A stretch of 64,000 nucleotides of DNA from Pseudomonas sp. SST3. Its GTDB lineage: Bacteria; Pseudomonadota; Gammaproteobacteria; Pseudomonadales; Pseudomonadaceae. Positions 7,766-15,879 of this stretch are shown here, in pieces. Both the position numbers and the translations under genes were made by a program. The stretch spans positions 1-64,000 of the forward strand of contig NZ_QORI02000016.1 of NCBI RefSeq assembly GCF_003325755.1, read 5' to 3'. The notes beneath the pieces were generated by a model. It did not search any database, was not told the DNA's origin, and saw only the letters and a program-made list of their open reading frames with translations. The stretch's first letter is position 1. Each line of letters begins with the position of its first letter.

Positions 7766-8803
7766 TTATTTCGATTGCTTTCGTGCTGCCTCTTCCCGCT
7801 CCATACGTTCCCGCACGTCACCTTCAACAGTGGTGCCGGATTGCATCGGCTCGTAGAGCGAGCCCGTCGTTGGCGGCGCTGGCGGTGCTTTTTCGATCTG
7901 CCAGTGATGCGCAATGTTGGCCGCGATTCGCTCGGTTAGAGACGGGAAAAGTGAATGCGAAATCACCGCGCCTCGGGCTTTCCAGCCTACCGGCAGACGT
8001 TTACGCGGGTTAACCGAGACCCAGGCGGTTGCCTCAACGACCTGCTCGGGGCCGTCCATTGTGGCCATGCGCGGGGTGCCACCGGTGTAGTTGGCTGCAT
8101 GTTTCCAGAACGGCGTATCCGCAGCCCAAGGCATGACGGTGGCCACGCTAATGGTCTCGCTGCCGCTCAGGCGAATCTCCTCGGCGATTGCAGCGCCGAG
8201 GTTCATGACCCCGCCTTTCGTCGCTGCGTAGGAGGCGTGATAGGCCAGCGGTATTTCACTCTCGACTGAACCGACATTGACCAGCGTGCCGAAGCCCTGA
8301 GTTCTGAACTGGCGCATGGCGGCGTGGCTGCCGTAGATCACGCCCTTGAGGTTGACGTCTATCACCCGCGCATGGTCCTCGACAGGAACATCTTCGAAGC
8401 GCCCGAGTGCCCCGACCGCTGCATTGTTAATCCAAACGTCAATTTTGCCGAAGCGTTCGATGGCGGCTCGTGCCAGGGCCTGTATATCATCCGGGCTGCT
8501 CACGTCGGTAGTCACCACCAATGCCGATCCGCCTGCCGCGCGCGCTTGCGTGGCGACTTCTTCGAGCACTTCTGTTCGGCGGGCGGCAAGAACCACGTTC
8601 CCTTGAAGAGCGGCAAGTCTGAGCGCCACGCCACGACCGAAACCGCTGGAGGCGCCAGTGATGACAAAGGTCTTGCCGGCCACGCTTGGCTGGTCGCTTG
8701 GCTTCAGGCGCGGGGAAACGGCGCAACCGCTGAGCTGCCACACGGCAAGCAGCAATAACAGCAAAGCCAATCCCTGCGATGGGGACAGTTGCAAAACCTT
8801 CAT
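7766..8803 (-). CDS. SDR-family oxidoreductase with lipoprotein signal
   Basis: This is a 345-aa short-chain dehydrogenase. An N-terminal hydrophobic stretch with lipobox WQLSGC (Cys near residue 27) precedes a classical SDR domain with cofactor motif TGASSGFGRG, NNAA, and catalytic Y-x3-K in SYAATK. Start 8803 is chosen for its AGGAG site; an ATG 27 bp upstream lacks one. A membrane-tethered SDR is uncommon because these enzymes normally use cytosolic NAD(P)H. The lipobox could instead act as a plain anchor. A palindromic box at 8891-8904 lies about 90 bp upstream. Fragments of the channel gene flank it on both sides. Confidence 0.8.
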   Translation of the reverse strand: MKVLQLSPSQGLALLLLLLAVWQLSGCAVSPRLKPSDQPSVAGKTFVITGASSGFGRGVALRLAALQGNVVLAARRTEVLEEVATQARAAGGSALVVTTDVSSPDDIQALARAAIERFGKIDVWINNAAVGALGRFEDVPVEDHARVIDVNLKGVIYGSHAAMRQFRTQGFGTLVNVGSVESEIPLAYHASYAATKGGVMNLGAAIAEEIRLSGSETISVATVMPWAADTPFWKHAANYTGGTPRMATMDGPEQVVEATAWVSVNPRKRLPVGWKARGAVISHSLFPSLTERIAANIAHHWQIEKAPPAPPTTGSLYEPMQSGTTVEGDVRERMEREEAARKQSK

Positions 8804-8890
8804 TGCTTTCTCCTGGCAAAGCCAAAACAACGAATAACGGTCCGCAACTTAAGTGCTATGCGACCATTTTCAGAGTTTCCGGCCCTCTCT

Positions 8891-8904
8891 TTACGATTCC
8901 GTAA
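8891..8904. promoter_or_regulatory. CopR-type operator box, variant
   Basis: TTACGATTCCGTAA is a perfect palindrome of the same spacing as the other boxes, with G/C replacing A/T at the inner arm position. It lies about 90 bp upstream of the SDR lipoprotein start. Confidence 0.45.
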
Positions 8905-8929
8905 GTTCTTTCTGTACTCGCTGGGCCAC

Positions 8930-9158
8930 AAGCAGACAAGAGAGCCGACGACGAAAAAATGTAGCTCACGTGTAACGCGCTAACCGGCTTTAGCCGTGCC
9001 CCTTGGACGCCTTGTTGAGCCCAGCCACGAGCGCGGGCATTGCTTCTATCCCGAACGTAGGGCACGAGGCGATGGATGAGAAAACAGTGAGATTTCAAAA
9101 GTAGAAGCGCTACCCTGACAGAGGGCTTTTTATTCTGACCAGGGCAGCGGGTCGGCGT
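8930..9158 (-). pseudogene. Decayed copy of the 5' end of the channel gene
   Basis: Two blocks match the channel gene at 7535-7635 in the same order and orientation. Block one, about 8938-8980, reads ALHVSYIFSSSALLS against ALHVTYLYFVAGSLIF. Block two, about 9137-9158, matches the stretch encoding RRPAAL at 7604-7627 nearly base for base. The spacer between the blocks is about 120 bp longer than in the intact gene, and no long open frame remains. This is a remnant of a duplication around the SDR gene. Confidence 0.55.
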
Positions 9159-9488
9159 TTAGGCGGCCATACGCTCACATTCTTCAGCGCACTTCATGCA
9201 TGCTTTAGCGCATTCTTGGCAATGATCCGCTTGGTGCTTGGCACATTCCTCTCCGCAGGCCCGGCAGACCTTGGCACAAAGGGCGCAGAACTCTTTAGCG
9301 AACTCACTTTCTCGGCTCATCAAGGTGGCAGCCAGGGTACAAATATCAGCACAGTCGCGGTCAAGCTCGATGCATCGAGCCATCATTTTCACATCGTCCT
9401 CACGCAGGCAAGCAGAGGCGCACATTTCGCACACCAGGGCACAGTTCGAACAAGCTTGGATGCAGGAAGCGAACATTGAATTGGTCAT
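9159..9488 (-). CDS. Four-helix-bundle copper-storage-type protein (Csp/DUF326)
   Basis: This 109-aa Cys-rich protein has 19 cysteines, mostly as CxxC or CxxxC pairs (CIQACSNCALVC, CALCAKVCRACGEEC, CQECAKACMKCAEEC). Such cysteines line the core of four-helix-bundle proteins that store Cu(I). There is no signal peptide, so it is probably a cytosolic Csp3-like copper store. A perfect CopR-type box lies about 120 bp upstream (9609-9622), which suggests copper induction. The stop codon lies against the duplicated channel fragment, but the 109-aa length is normal for the family, so the gene is probably complete. Confidence 0.88.
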   Translation of the reverse strand: MTNSMFASCIQACSNCALVCEMCASACLREDDVKMMARCIELDRDCADICTLAATLMSRESEFAKEFCALCAKVCRACGEECAKHQADHCQECAKACMKCAEECERMAA

Positions 9489-9608
9489 TACGTTCTCCAG
9501 GGTTCGATAGTTGTAGGTATCGTAGCCTGCTAGCTGAATAGCCTCATCAGCGTTTAACAGGCACAGAAATACGACACGACCCTGCCGGACCCGTTTCGAT
9601 GAATTTCA

Positions 9609-9622
9609 TTACAATTCTGTAA
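9609..9622. promoter_or_regulatory. CopR-type operator box
   Basis: TTACAATTCTGTAA is a perfect TTACA-N4-TGTAA inverted repeat. It lies about 120 bp upstream of the copper-storage gene (minus strand) and about 100 bp upstream of the decayed copR remnant (plus strand), the arrangement seen at the intact copR. Confidence 0.6.
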
Positions 9623-9718
9623 GGTATTCGACAGCACTTGGAGAATGCGTGCGGGAAGAGATTTATGTGGCGCAATAAAATGCCGACCAGCCTGACAGCT
9701 TGGCCGGCTTCGCTAGTC

Positions 9719-9899
9719 TGGGGGATTGGAACTGGGGCGCTGACAGTTATCTCGTCAAACCGTTTGCGCTTTCCGAATCGCTAGCCAGGATCCGCACGTT
9801 GCTTCGCCGCGGTACCAGTCCACAACCAAACAATACTTAAGCTTCTACACCTTAAGGTCGATTTTCTGCGGCGTCGAGTAGTACGCTGAACTTACGAAT
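9719..9899 (+). pseudogene. Decayed copR-like response-regulator fragment
   Basis: The plus strand here closely matches the intact copR at about 22420-22590. Translation gives [20 protein letters not shown] then TLLRRG, against [26 protein letters not shown] in CopR, and then hits a stop and further indels. Only the end of the receiver domain and the linker can be seen. The rest of 9489-9980 holds no gene that I can support. Confidence 0.7.
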
Positions 9900-9980
9900 G
9901 AAAGTAAGGACTCCTGACGTTAAGTTACATTGCCGTAGATTATTTGGGAGCGCCCGTAGGGGTCGATTACGGCTAATGCC

Positions 9981-10973
9981 TCAACTTGCAATTATTGCGA
10001 TGGCTACCCCAACAACTGCAGCCGTCATCACTGCTGTGACAGTTAACACCTTGCCCACCGTCTCGGCGCTGAGCGCCATTGCCTTGTCGACGGCGCGCTC
10101 GGAAAAGCGCCCGGAGGCGCGGGCCAAGCCCTCGACCGGGCCGTAGAGGTTATCTGGTCGATTGGGCTCCTCATCTTCGTCTGTAAGCTGCCCCTCCCAG
10201 GCGCGCTTGGCCATCATCCGGTCGAGCACGCCGGGCAAAACCATGTTGCCGAGAATTGCCTGGAACGCTGCCTTGCCCAGCCAGAGTTCGCGCGGCTTAT
10301 CGACAGCTGCGCGCAGGATGGCCCGCGCGGCTACGTCCGGCGTGTGGATAGGCGGCACCGGCTGTGGGCGCTTGCCAAAGGTATTGCGGGCCCAGTCGAA
10401 CTGTGGCGTGTTGTGGCCCGGCAACTGCACCATGGTCACTCGGATGTGGCTCTTATCATGGATAAGCTCACTGCGCAGCGAGTCGGTGAACCCACGGATG
10501 GCGAACTTGGCACCGCAATAGGCCGCCTGTAACGGAATCGAGCGATAGGAAAGCGCCGAGCCGACCTGGACAATGGTGCCGCGGTCGCGCTCTCGCATGT
10601 GCCGCAGTGCGGCGAGCGTGCCGTGGACGAAGCCCATGTAGGTGACGTTGGTGACCTGACCGATATCGGCAGCCTTAAGTGTTGATATTGGCCCGAACAA
10701 CGTGACCATGGCGCAATTGACCCATACCTCGATCGGCCCGAGTTCCCGCTCGATGTGCTCGGCGGCGCGATCCACGGCGGCGGCATCGGCCATGTCGCAC
10801 TGGATCGCCAGCACCTTAGCGCCCAGGCCCATCAGCTCGTCGCGGGTGTCGGCCAGGCCCTGTTCGCCGCGCGCTAGTATTGCCACCCGATAGCCGGCGC
10901 GGGCAAACGCTACGGCAGTAGCGCGGCCGACGCCGGCGGTCCCGCCGGTAATCACCGCTGTCGGCTCACTCAT
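9981..10973 (-). CDS. SDR-family oxidoreductase with C-terminal membrane helix
   Basis: This is a 330-aa short-chain dehydrogenase. A Rossmann motif GGTAGVGRA near residue 13 and a catalytic Y-x3-K in YCGAKFA near residue 155 are followed by a C-terminal extension ending in a hydrophobic helix (VLTVTAVMTAAVVGVAIAII), which suggests membrane attachment by the tail. ATG 10973 has an AGGAG site seven bases upstream; the ATG 18 bp further out does not. It is the last gene of a minus-strand group with the SPW-VKOR protein and the GH15 enzyme, so a shared stress or cell-surface role is plausible. The substrate is unknown. Confidence 0.82.
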   Translation of the reverse strand: MSEPTAVITGGTAGVGRATAVAFARAGYRVAILARGEQGLADTRDELMGLGAKVLAIQCDMADAAAVDRAAEHIERELGPIEVWVNCAMVTLFGPISTLKAADIGQVTNVTYMGFVHGTLAALRHMRERDRGTIVQVGSALSYRSIPLQAAYCGAKFAIRGFTDSLRSELIHDKSHIRVTMVQLPGHNTPQFDWARNTFGKRPQPVPPIHTPDVAARAILRAAVDKPRELWLGKAAFQAILGNMVLPGVLDRMMAKRAWEGQLTDEDEEPNRPDNLYGPVEGLARASGRFSERAVDKAMALSAETVGKVLTVTAVMTAAVVGVAIAIIAS

Positions 10974-11008
10974 GCATCCACTCCTGCTCAATAAATCTGA
11001 CTAAGGGT

Positions 11009-12484
11009 TCAGCGAATCAGCCGGTTCCAGCCGCCATAGCGGTGGCGGATCGACCCGCGCGGCAGGCTGAGGCCGATCACCAGCACGCCTGCGATAAGGC
11101 TTCCGACCGTCGAGGCCGTCGAGCCGCCGTCGAGAAACCAGGGGGCGGCGAGCAACCAGAGACCGATCGGCAGGTTGAGAAAGCGCAGCGGGCGAGCTAC
11201 TTCTGCTAGCGCCAGCACGGTGACGGTGAGCAGCAGCGAGCCCATCAGGTGATCGCTGTTGGCCATGGCACTTTCGGTGCCGAATATCAGCCTGGTAAAC
11301 ATCAGCCAGACGCCAAGTACACAAAGCAGCAGCAGGCCCCACGGCAAATTGACCCCACGCAGTCCCTGCTGCGCCATACCGGAAAGGCTGCCGGAAAACT
11401 CAGGCGAGTCGTCCTGCCGGCAACCCTCCATCGCGTCGCCCTTGAAGAAGGTGCGCCACATCGGTTTGCCACGGCGCTTGGCATCCTTGAGGAACTGACC
11501 CATGGCGACCAGCTCGTCGAGCGCATAAGGCATCATCACAAGCATCGCCAGCGCCTGGATCAGGCACAGGGTGCACCAGGTGCCGATGACGATTGGCTGG
11601 GCGATGATGAAGAAGATGCTCACCACGCCTAGCGGCACCACCACCACGCCAAAAGCAGCGACCATCCATGGCATCGTGCGCCAACGCCGCGCGTCGCCCA
11701 TTACCGCCATGGTCAGCTCGATCATGTAGGCCAGCACACCGACCCCAGCATCGGAGACCGGCCAGGCGCGCGACATGTCAGAGGTAATGATGGTCTCGGT
11801 GCCGTTCTCCGCCGGGCCGGTGCCGGGCGCCGAGAAGAATGGGTCCCAGGCATTGGCAGTATGACCAAGCTGGTAGGCGGTCAGGTAGCGCGCCAGAAGT
11901 ACTCCGATCAAAGCTAGTACGGCGATTGGCAGGCGCTGCAACCAAGTCGAAGGGTTGTAATCCCAGCCTGGCGGCACGGCGGCCTTTTGCATCATGCCGC
12001 TCATGCTCATGCCCGGCATCATCGGCACAAGGACCGAGAAAGTAATGACAAGCCCACCTACAAGCAAAGCATTGCCATAACCGGCCGGCGATGGTGTCCA
12101 GAACAGCAATGGTGCACTCATCAGCCAGAGCCCCATAACCGTATTGGCCCAACTGGCCCAGCCAATACGCTTGAGCGAGAGTATTGCGAAAAGCACGATC
12201 AGTGCGCCGCTGACAGCATCATTCCAGGTCATCAGCCAGGCGCGGGTAGCGACGTCGGGCAGTTCGCGCTCCGCGGCCAGACGCGCCAGGTCGAGGTCGT
12301 CAGGGGCAATGTTCAGGTAGCCGAAGACGAAGGGCGCGCTCATTACCCAGAAGCCCAGCAACGCGTTGAGAAAATGACACCACAGCGTGGCGAGGTGGCG
12401 ATGCTCCATCGCCTGCATGTGATCGTCCATGCTTTGATCGGACTTCATCGCGCCCTGACGCAGATACTCACCCTGGTGCTCCAT
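11009..12484 (-). CDS. SPW-repeat / vitamin K epoxide reductase fusion protein
   Basis: This polytopic membrane protein of 491 aa combines two folds. SPW-type repeats (FWVMSAPFVFG near residue 45, LWLMSAPLLFW near 119, LWLLAAPWFLDGG near the end) flank a central VKOR-like four-helix domain. That domain holds the CxxC active site in GTWCTLC (Cys304 and Cys307). VKOR homologues oxidise quinol-linked thiols to drive disulfide formation, so this protein may oxidise a periplasmic partner. It is followed 36 bp later by the SDR gene and lies downstream of GH15 in the same direction. The SPW repeats have no established function. Confidence 0.78.
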   Translation of the reverse strand: MEHQGEYLRQGAMKSDQSMDDHMQAMEHRHLATLWCHFLNALLGFWVMSAPFVFGYLNIAPDDLDLARLAAERELPDVATRAWLMTWNDAVSGALIVLFAILSLKRIGWASWANTVMGLWLMSAPLLFWTPSPAGYGNALLVGGLVITFSVLVPMMPGMSMSGMMQKAAVPPGWDYNPSTWLQRLPIAVLALIGVLLARYLTAYQLGHTANAWDPFFSAPGTGPAENGTETIITSDMSRAWPVSDAGVGVLAYMIELTMAVMGDARRWRTMPWMVAAFGVVVVPLGVVSIFFIIAQPIVIGTWCTLCLIQALAMLVMMPYALDELVAMGQFLKDAKRRGKPMWRTFFKGDAMEGCRQDDSPEFSGSLSGMAQQGLRGVNLPWGLLLLCVLGVWLMFTRLIFGTESAMANSDHLMGSLLLTVTVLALAEVARPLRFLNLPIGLWLLAAPWFLDGGSTASTVGSLIAGVLVIGLSLPRGSIRHRYGGWNRLIR

Positions 12485-12667
12485 CGATCGGCTCCGGTTT
12501 GAATGACGGGCCGGGCGACGAGCGTTCGGCCTACCTAAAACCGACCGGTCGCACCCGACCGAGTTCAGATCAGCTCGTAATCACAGAGAAGTCAAAGAGC
12601 TATATCTCTTGCTGGCATGCTCGATCTTGTTTGCAACGAAGCCATGTGGGCCAGCGAGTCTCAGTTT

Positions 12668-14479
12668 CTATCTGCAAAGGCTGATCGCCGCATTAACCAA
12701 CCCGACATGCGAGAACGCCTGAGGTAGGTTGCCGCGCTGGGCGCCGCTCGCCGGGTCGACTTCCTCGGCAAACAGGCCGAACTCGCCCTGCAAATCGCGC
12801 AGTCGCTCGAACACGGCCTCGGCCTGGGCGGGCGCCCCTGCCGCCACCAGTGCCTCGACCAGCCAGAAGCTACAGATCAAAAAGGCTCCCTCGCGGCCGC
12901 TAAGCCCATCTGAGTCGTGCGGGTGGTAGCGACGCAGCAGCCACGGCTGGCCTTCGATCCTCAAGGCGTCGCACACAGCATCGACGGTACTACGGAATAG
13001 CGCTTTGTCGCCGCCGCCGTCGATGAAGCCGCTGCGCGCCAGCAACAGCAGTGCCGCATCCACCCCCTCTTCGCCGTAAGCGCGAACGAAGTGCCGGCCG
13101 TCCGCGCTGAGGCCTTCGCGTAGCACCTGCTCACGAATTGCCTCGGCTTCGCGCCGCCAGGTCGCCACCTCTGCCTTTAGGTCGTGCCGCTCCTGCAGCC
13201 ACAGCGCGCGCTGTAGCCCGGCCCAGGCCATGACCTTCGAATGCACAAACTGGCGTGGCTCGCTGCGCACCTCCCAGATGCCCTGGTCCGGTTCGCGCCA
13301 GTGCGAGGCGATGAAATCGGCCGCTGCGCGCATGTGCGGCCAGTGTGCCCGCATTGCAGGCACTTTCATGCTGTCGCAGATGTAAACACATTCAAGCAGC
13401 TCGCCGTAGATATCGAGTTGATGCTGCGTATCGGCGGCATTACCGACCCGCACCGGCGCCGAGCCGCAATAACCGTCAACGTTTTCAATCTCGCGCTCGC
13501 TCGGCGCAGGCAGACCGTCCACCGTATAGAGAATCTGCAGCGGCGTTCCCTGTTGCTCAACGGTGTCCTGCATCCATTGCGCCCAGCGATGGGCTTCGTC
13601 GTGGCAGCCGAGGCTGAACAGCGCGGCGAGCGTCATCCCGGCATCGCGGAACCAGGTATAGCGATAGTCCCAGTTGCGAGTGCCGCCAAGTGCCTCGGGC
13701 AGCGAGGTAGTGCCTGCAGCGACTACCGCCCCGGTCGGCTGATGAATGAGTAGTTTGAGAGTAATGGCGCTGCGTACGATGAGGTCGCGGTACTTCTCGG
13801 TGCAGCGCAGCCTGCCGCTCCAGGCGCGCCAGGCGTCAATCGTGTCTTCCAGGCGCGACCAGGACTGCGCTGGCGACAGAGGCGCAGGTCGCGAAGAATC
13901 CAGCCCAACCTCCAACGCCACGGTGAAGCGTTCACCGGCCTTGACCGAGCGCCACCCGCGCCAGCCTTCACCGATGCGTTCGAAGCGGCACTCGGCATCC
14001 AATCGCAGCGCCGGCTCGTCGGCTTGCAGTTGTCCGGCCTCGTTCAACGCCCAGGCTACCGGGGCCTCGCCGAAGCCGTGCGCCGGCTCGACCTCCAGCT
14101 CAAACATTAGCTCGCCAGAGACACCCTCGACGCACCACAACAGAGTCTGCCGCTGCTTGTCCGCCGGCCAGACCATCCCCAACGTAACGCGTGCCTCCCC
14201 TGCGGAAGTTGTCCACTGCTGGTTGAGCACGGCGGTGCCGTCTAGATAGTGCATTTCGAGCTTGGCGCCGTCGGTGACGGAGAGGCGCAGTCGACCGCCC
14301 CGGGCTCGGTCGAGCAGCGGCCAGATCAGCGGCGAAGCATCGAAACGGCACGGGCAGAACCATTCGAGCCCGCCGTCAGGGCCAATTAGCGCAAGAGAGT
14401 GGCCGTCACCCAGCGCCGCCAGCGAACCGATGGCGGGATATATGGAATTTGCTTCCGGTATCGCGGAGCGGGTCATCAT
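12668..14479 (-). CDS. Glycoside hydrolase family 15 protein (glucoamylase/trehalase type)
   Basis: This soluble enzyme of about 603 aa matches the bacterial GH15 layout. An N-terminal beta domain (IGSLAALGDGHSLALIGPDG, then LEWFCPCRFDASP) precedes an alpha/alpha barrel with signature stretches LGGTRNWDYRYTWFRDA and WAGLQRALWL and a late HVGLVNAAI. Members of this type hydrolyse trehalose or alpha-glucans. Two adjacent ATGs (14479 and 14476) follow a GAGGA site, and the second has the better spacing. It is divergent from the egtD-like gene across about 200 bp and heads the group with SPW-VKOR and SDR. The trehalose link fits osmotic stress but is inference. Confidence 0.85.
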   Translation of the reverse strand: MMTRSAIPEANSIYPAIGSLAALGDGHSLALIGPDGGLEWFCPCRFDASPLIWPLLDRARGGRLRLSVTDGAKLEMHYLDGTAVLNQQWTTSAGEARVTLGMVWPADKQRQTLLWCVEGVSGELMFELEVEPAHGFGEAPVAWALNEAGQLQADEPALRLDAECRFERIGEGWRGWRSVKAGERFTVALEVGLDSSRPAPLSPAQSWSRLEDTIDAWRAWSGRLRCTEKYRDLIVRSAITLKLLIHQPTGAVVAAGTTSLPEALGGTRNWDYRYTWFRDAGMTLAALFSLGCHDEAHRWAQWMQDTVEQQGTPLQILYTVDGLPAPSEREIENVDGYCGSAPVRVGNAADTQHQLDIYGELLECVYICDSMKVPAMRAHWPHMRAAADFIASHWREPDQGIWEVRSEPRQFVHSKVMAWAGLQRALWLQERHDLKAEVATWRREAEAIREQVLREGLSADGRHFVRAYGEEGVDAALLLLARSGFIDGGGDKALFRSTVDAVCDALRIEGQPWLLRRYHPHDSDGLSGREGAFLICSFWLVEALVAAGAPAQAEAVFERLRDLQGEFGLFAEEVDPASGAQRGNLPQAFSHVGLVNAAISLCR

Positions 14480-14676
14480 AGGGTCCTCGTTCTCGCTTGA
14501 TTCAATGCCAAACCGGGCCGGCAGACCACATTTCGAGCCCATTCGACAGCAGGCGTTCGGCTCACCTGTCGTCCGTCCCGCTGCCACGAACTTCTTCACG
14601 GGCCGGGCAGTCGGTTGTAACGTCACCAGAAGACCCAACAACCAGCGCCTGCCCGTGCTTTGCCAAGGAGTACCCG

Positions 14677-15642
14677 ATGGCCCTTGCTATTCGCTTCCAC
14701 GACCAGCTTTCGCAAACCAACACGACTTCCCTTCGTGATGAAACGCTGAGAGGCTTCGCCGCCACGCCGAAATGGGCCTCGCCGAAATTCTTCTATGATC
14801 GCCGCGGCTCGGAGCTGTTTGAGCAGATCACTGAGCAGCCCGAGTACTATCCCACGCGGACCGAAATAGCGATCCTGGCCCAGGCTGCCTCCGAGATCGC
14901 GGAGATTGCCGGACCGGACGCAGACCTGATCGAGTTCGGCAGTGGCGCCAGCCGTAAGGTTCGTTTGCTGCTCGAAGCCATGCGTCCGACGAGCTATCTA
15001 GGGATCGACATTTCAGATGACTTCCTGCGCAGCAGCACCCAGCGCCTAGCGGCCGACTATCCCTGGCTGGATGTCCATGCGCTGTGCGCTGACTTCTGCG
15101 ATCAACTGTACCTGCCTAAGGGGCTCGACAGTCGCTGTCCGTTAGCCTTTTTCCCTGGCTCCAGCATCGGCAACTTCACCCCGGCCCAGGCGCAGCAGTT
15201 TTTACGCCGCCTGCACAGCCTGCTGCCGGTCGGTGGCGGCCTGCTGGTCGGCGTCGACCTGGTCAAGGACAAGGCGGTGTTGGAAGCGGCGTACAACGAT
15301 GCGGCTGGCGTCACCGCGGCGTTCAACCTAAACCTGCTCGAACGCATCCGCTACGAGCTGGACAGCGACATCGACCCGGCGCATTTCACCCATAAGGTGA
15401 TCTTCAACGCCGCGCAGTCTCGCATCGAGATGCACCTGGTCAGCCGCGAGGCGCAGACCGTGACCATCGAAGGCCGGCGTTTCCAGTTCAAGGCCGGCGA
15501 GACCCTGCACACCGAGAATTCTTACAAGTACAGCCTCGAATCCTTCGCCGCGCTGGCACGCTCGGCGCGCTTCGACAGTGTCCGGCAGTGGACTGACCCG
15601 CAGCGGCTGTTCAGCGTGCACTACCTCAAGCGCACGGCCTGA
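14677..15642 (+). CDS. egtD: L-histidine N-alpha-methyltransferase (EgtD-like)
   Basis: This is a 321-aa SAM-dependent methyltransferase matching the EgtD family in length and motifs. It has the N-terminal PKFFYDRRGSELFEQI segment, a FGSGASRKVRLLL SAM-binding loop near residue 84 and LGIDIS near residue 104. LAFFPGSSIGNFTP near residue 153 and GGGLLVGVDLVKD near residue 187 follow. EgtD trimethylates histidine to hercynine, the first step to ergothioneine. Start 14677 follows AAGGAG; the frame is open about 180 bp further upstream but without support. No EgtB or EgtC gene is nearby, so the pathway must be completed elsewhere or hercynine is the product. Confidence 0.87.
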   Translation: MALAIRFHDQLSQTNTTSLRDETLRGFAATPKWASPKFFYDRRGSELFEQITEQPEYYPTRTEIAILAQAASEIAEIAGPDADLIEFGSGASRKVRLLLEAMRPTSYLGIDISDDFLRSSTQRLAADYPWLDVHALCADFCDQLYLPKGLDSRCPLAFFPGSSIGNFTPAQAQQFLRRLHSLLPVGGGLLVGVDLVKDKAVLEAAYNDAAGVTAAFNLNLLERIRYELDSDIDPAHFTHKVIFNAAQSRIEMHLVSREAQTVTIEGRRFQFKAGETLHTENSYKYSLESFAALARSARFDSVRQWTDPQRLFSVHYLKRTA

Positions 15643-15879
15643 GGTCCGTCCGCTACGCTGATTACCCACCGGCGCGGACCAATGAGCACACACATCCGAC
15701 GCAGCGGCCGGTGGACTCGCCCCGTTTGCTCAGGGCAAGAAGAGCGGTTATGCGGATACGGCACCTGCTAGGGCATAAGCCATCTCGACAGAACGCAGCT
15801 GCCTGGCTCCAACCTTTAACAGTTATCTCAGAACTCGTCTCTCCGCATTAAGCTGAAGACAGCCGCAGTCAATACGGAG
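15643..15879. other. Intergenic region between egtD and the cop operon
   Basis: No gene is supported here. A possible stem, GGTCCG with CGGACC at about 15644-15680, could end egtD transcription. Nothing else distinctive was seen. Confidence 0.4.
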
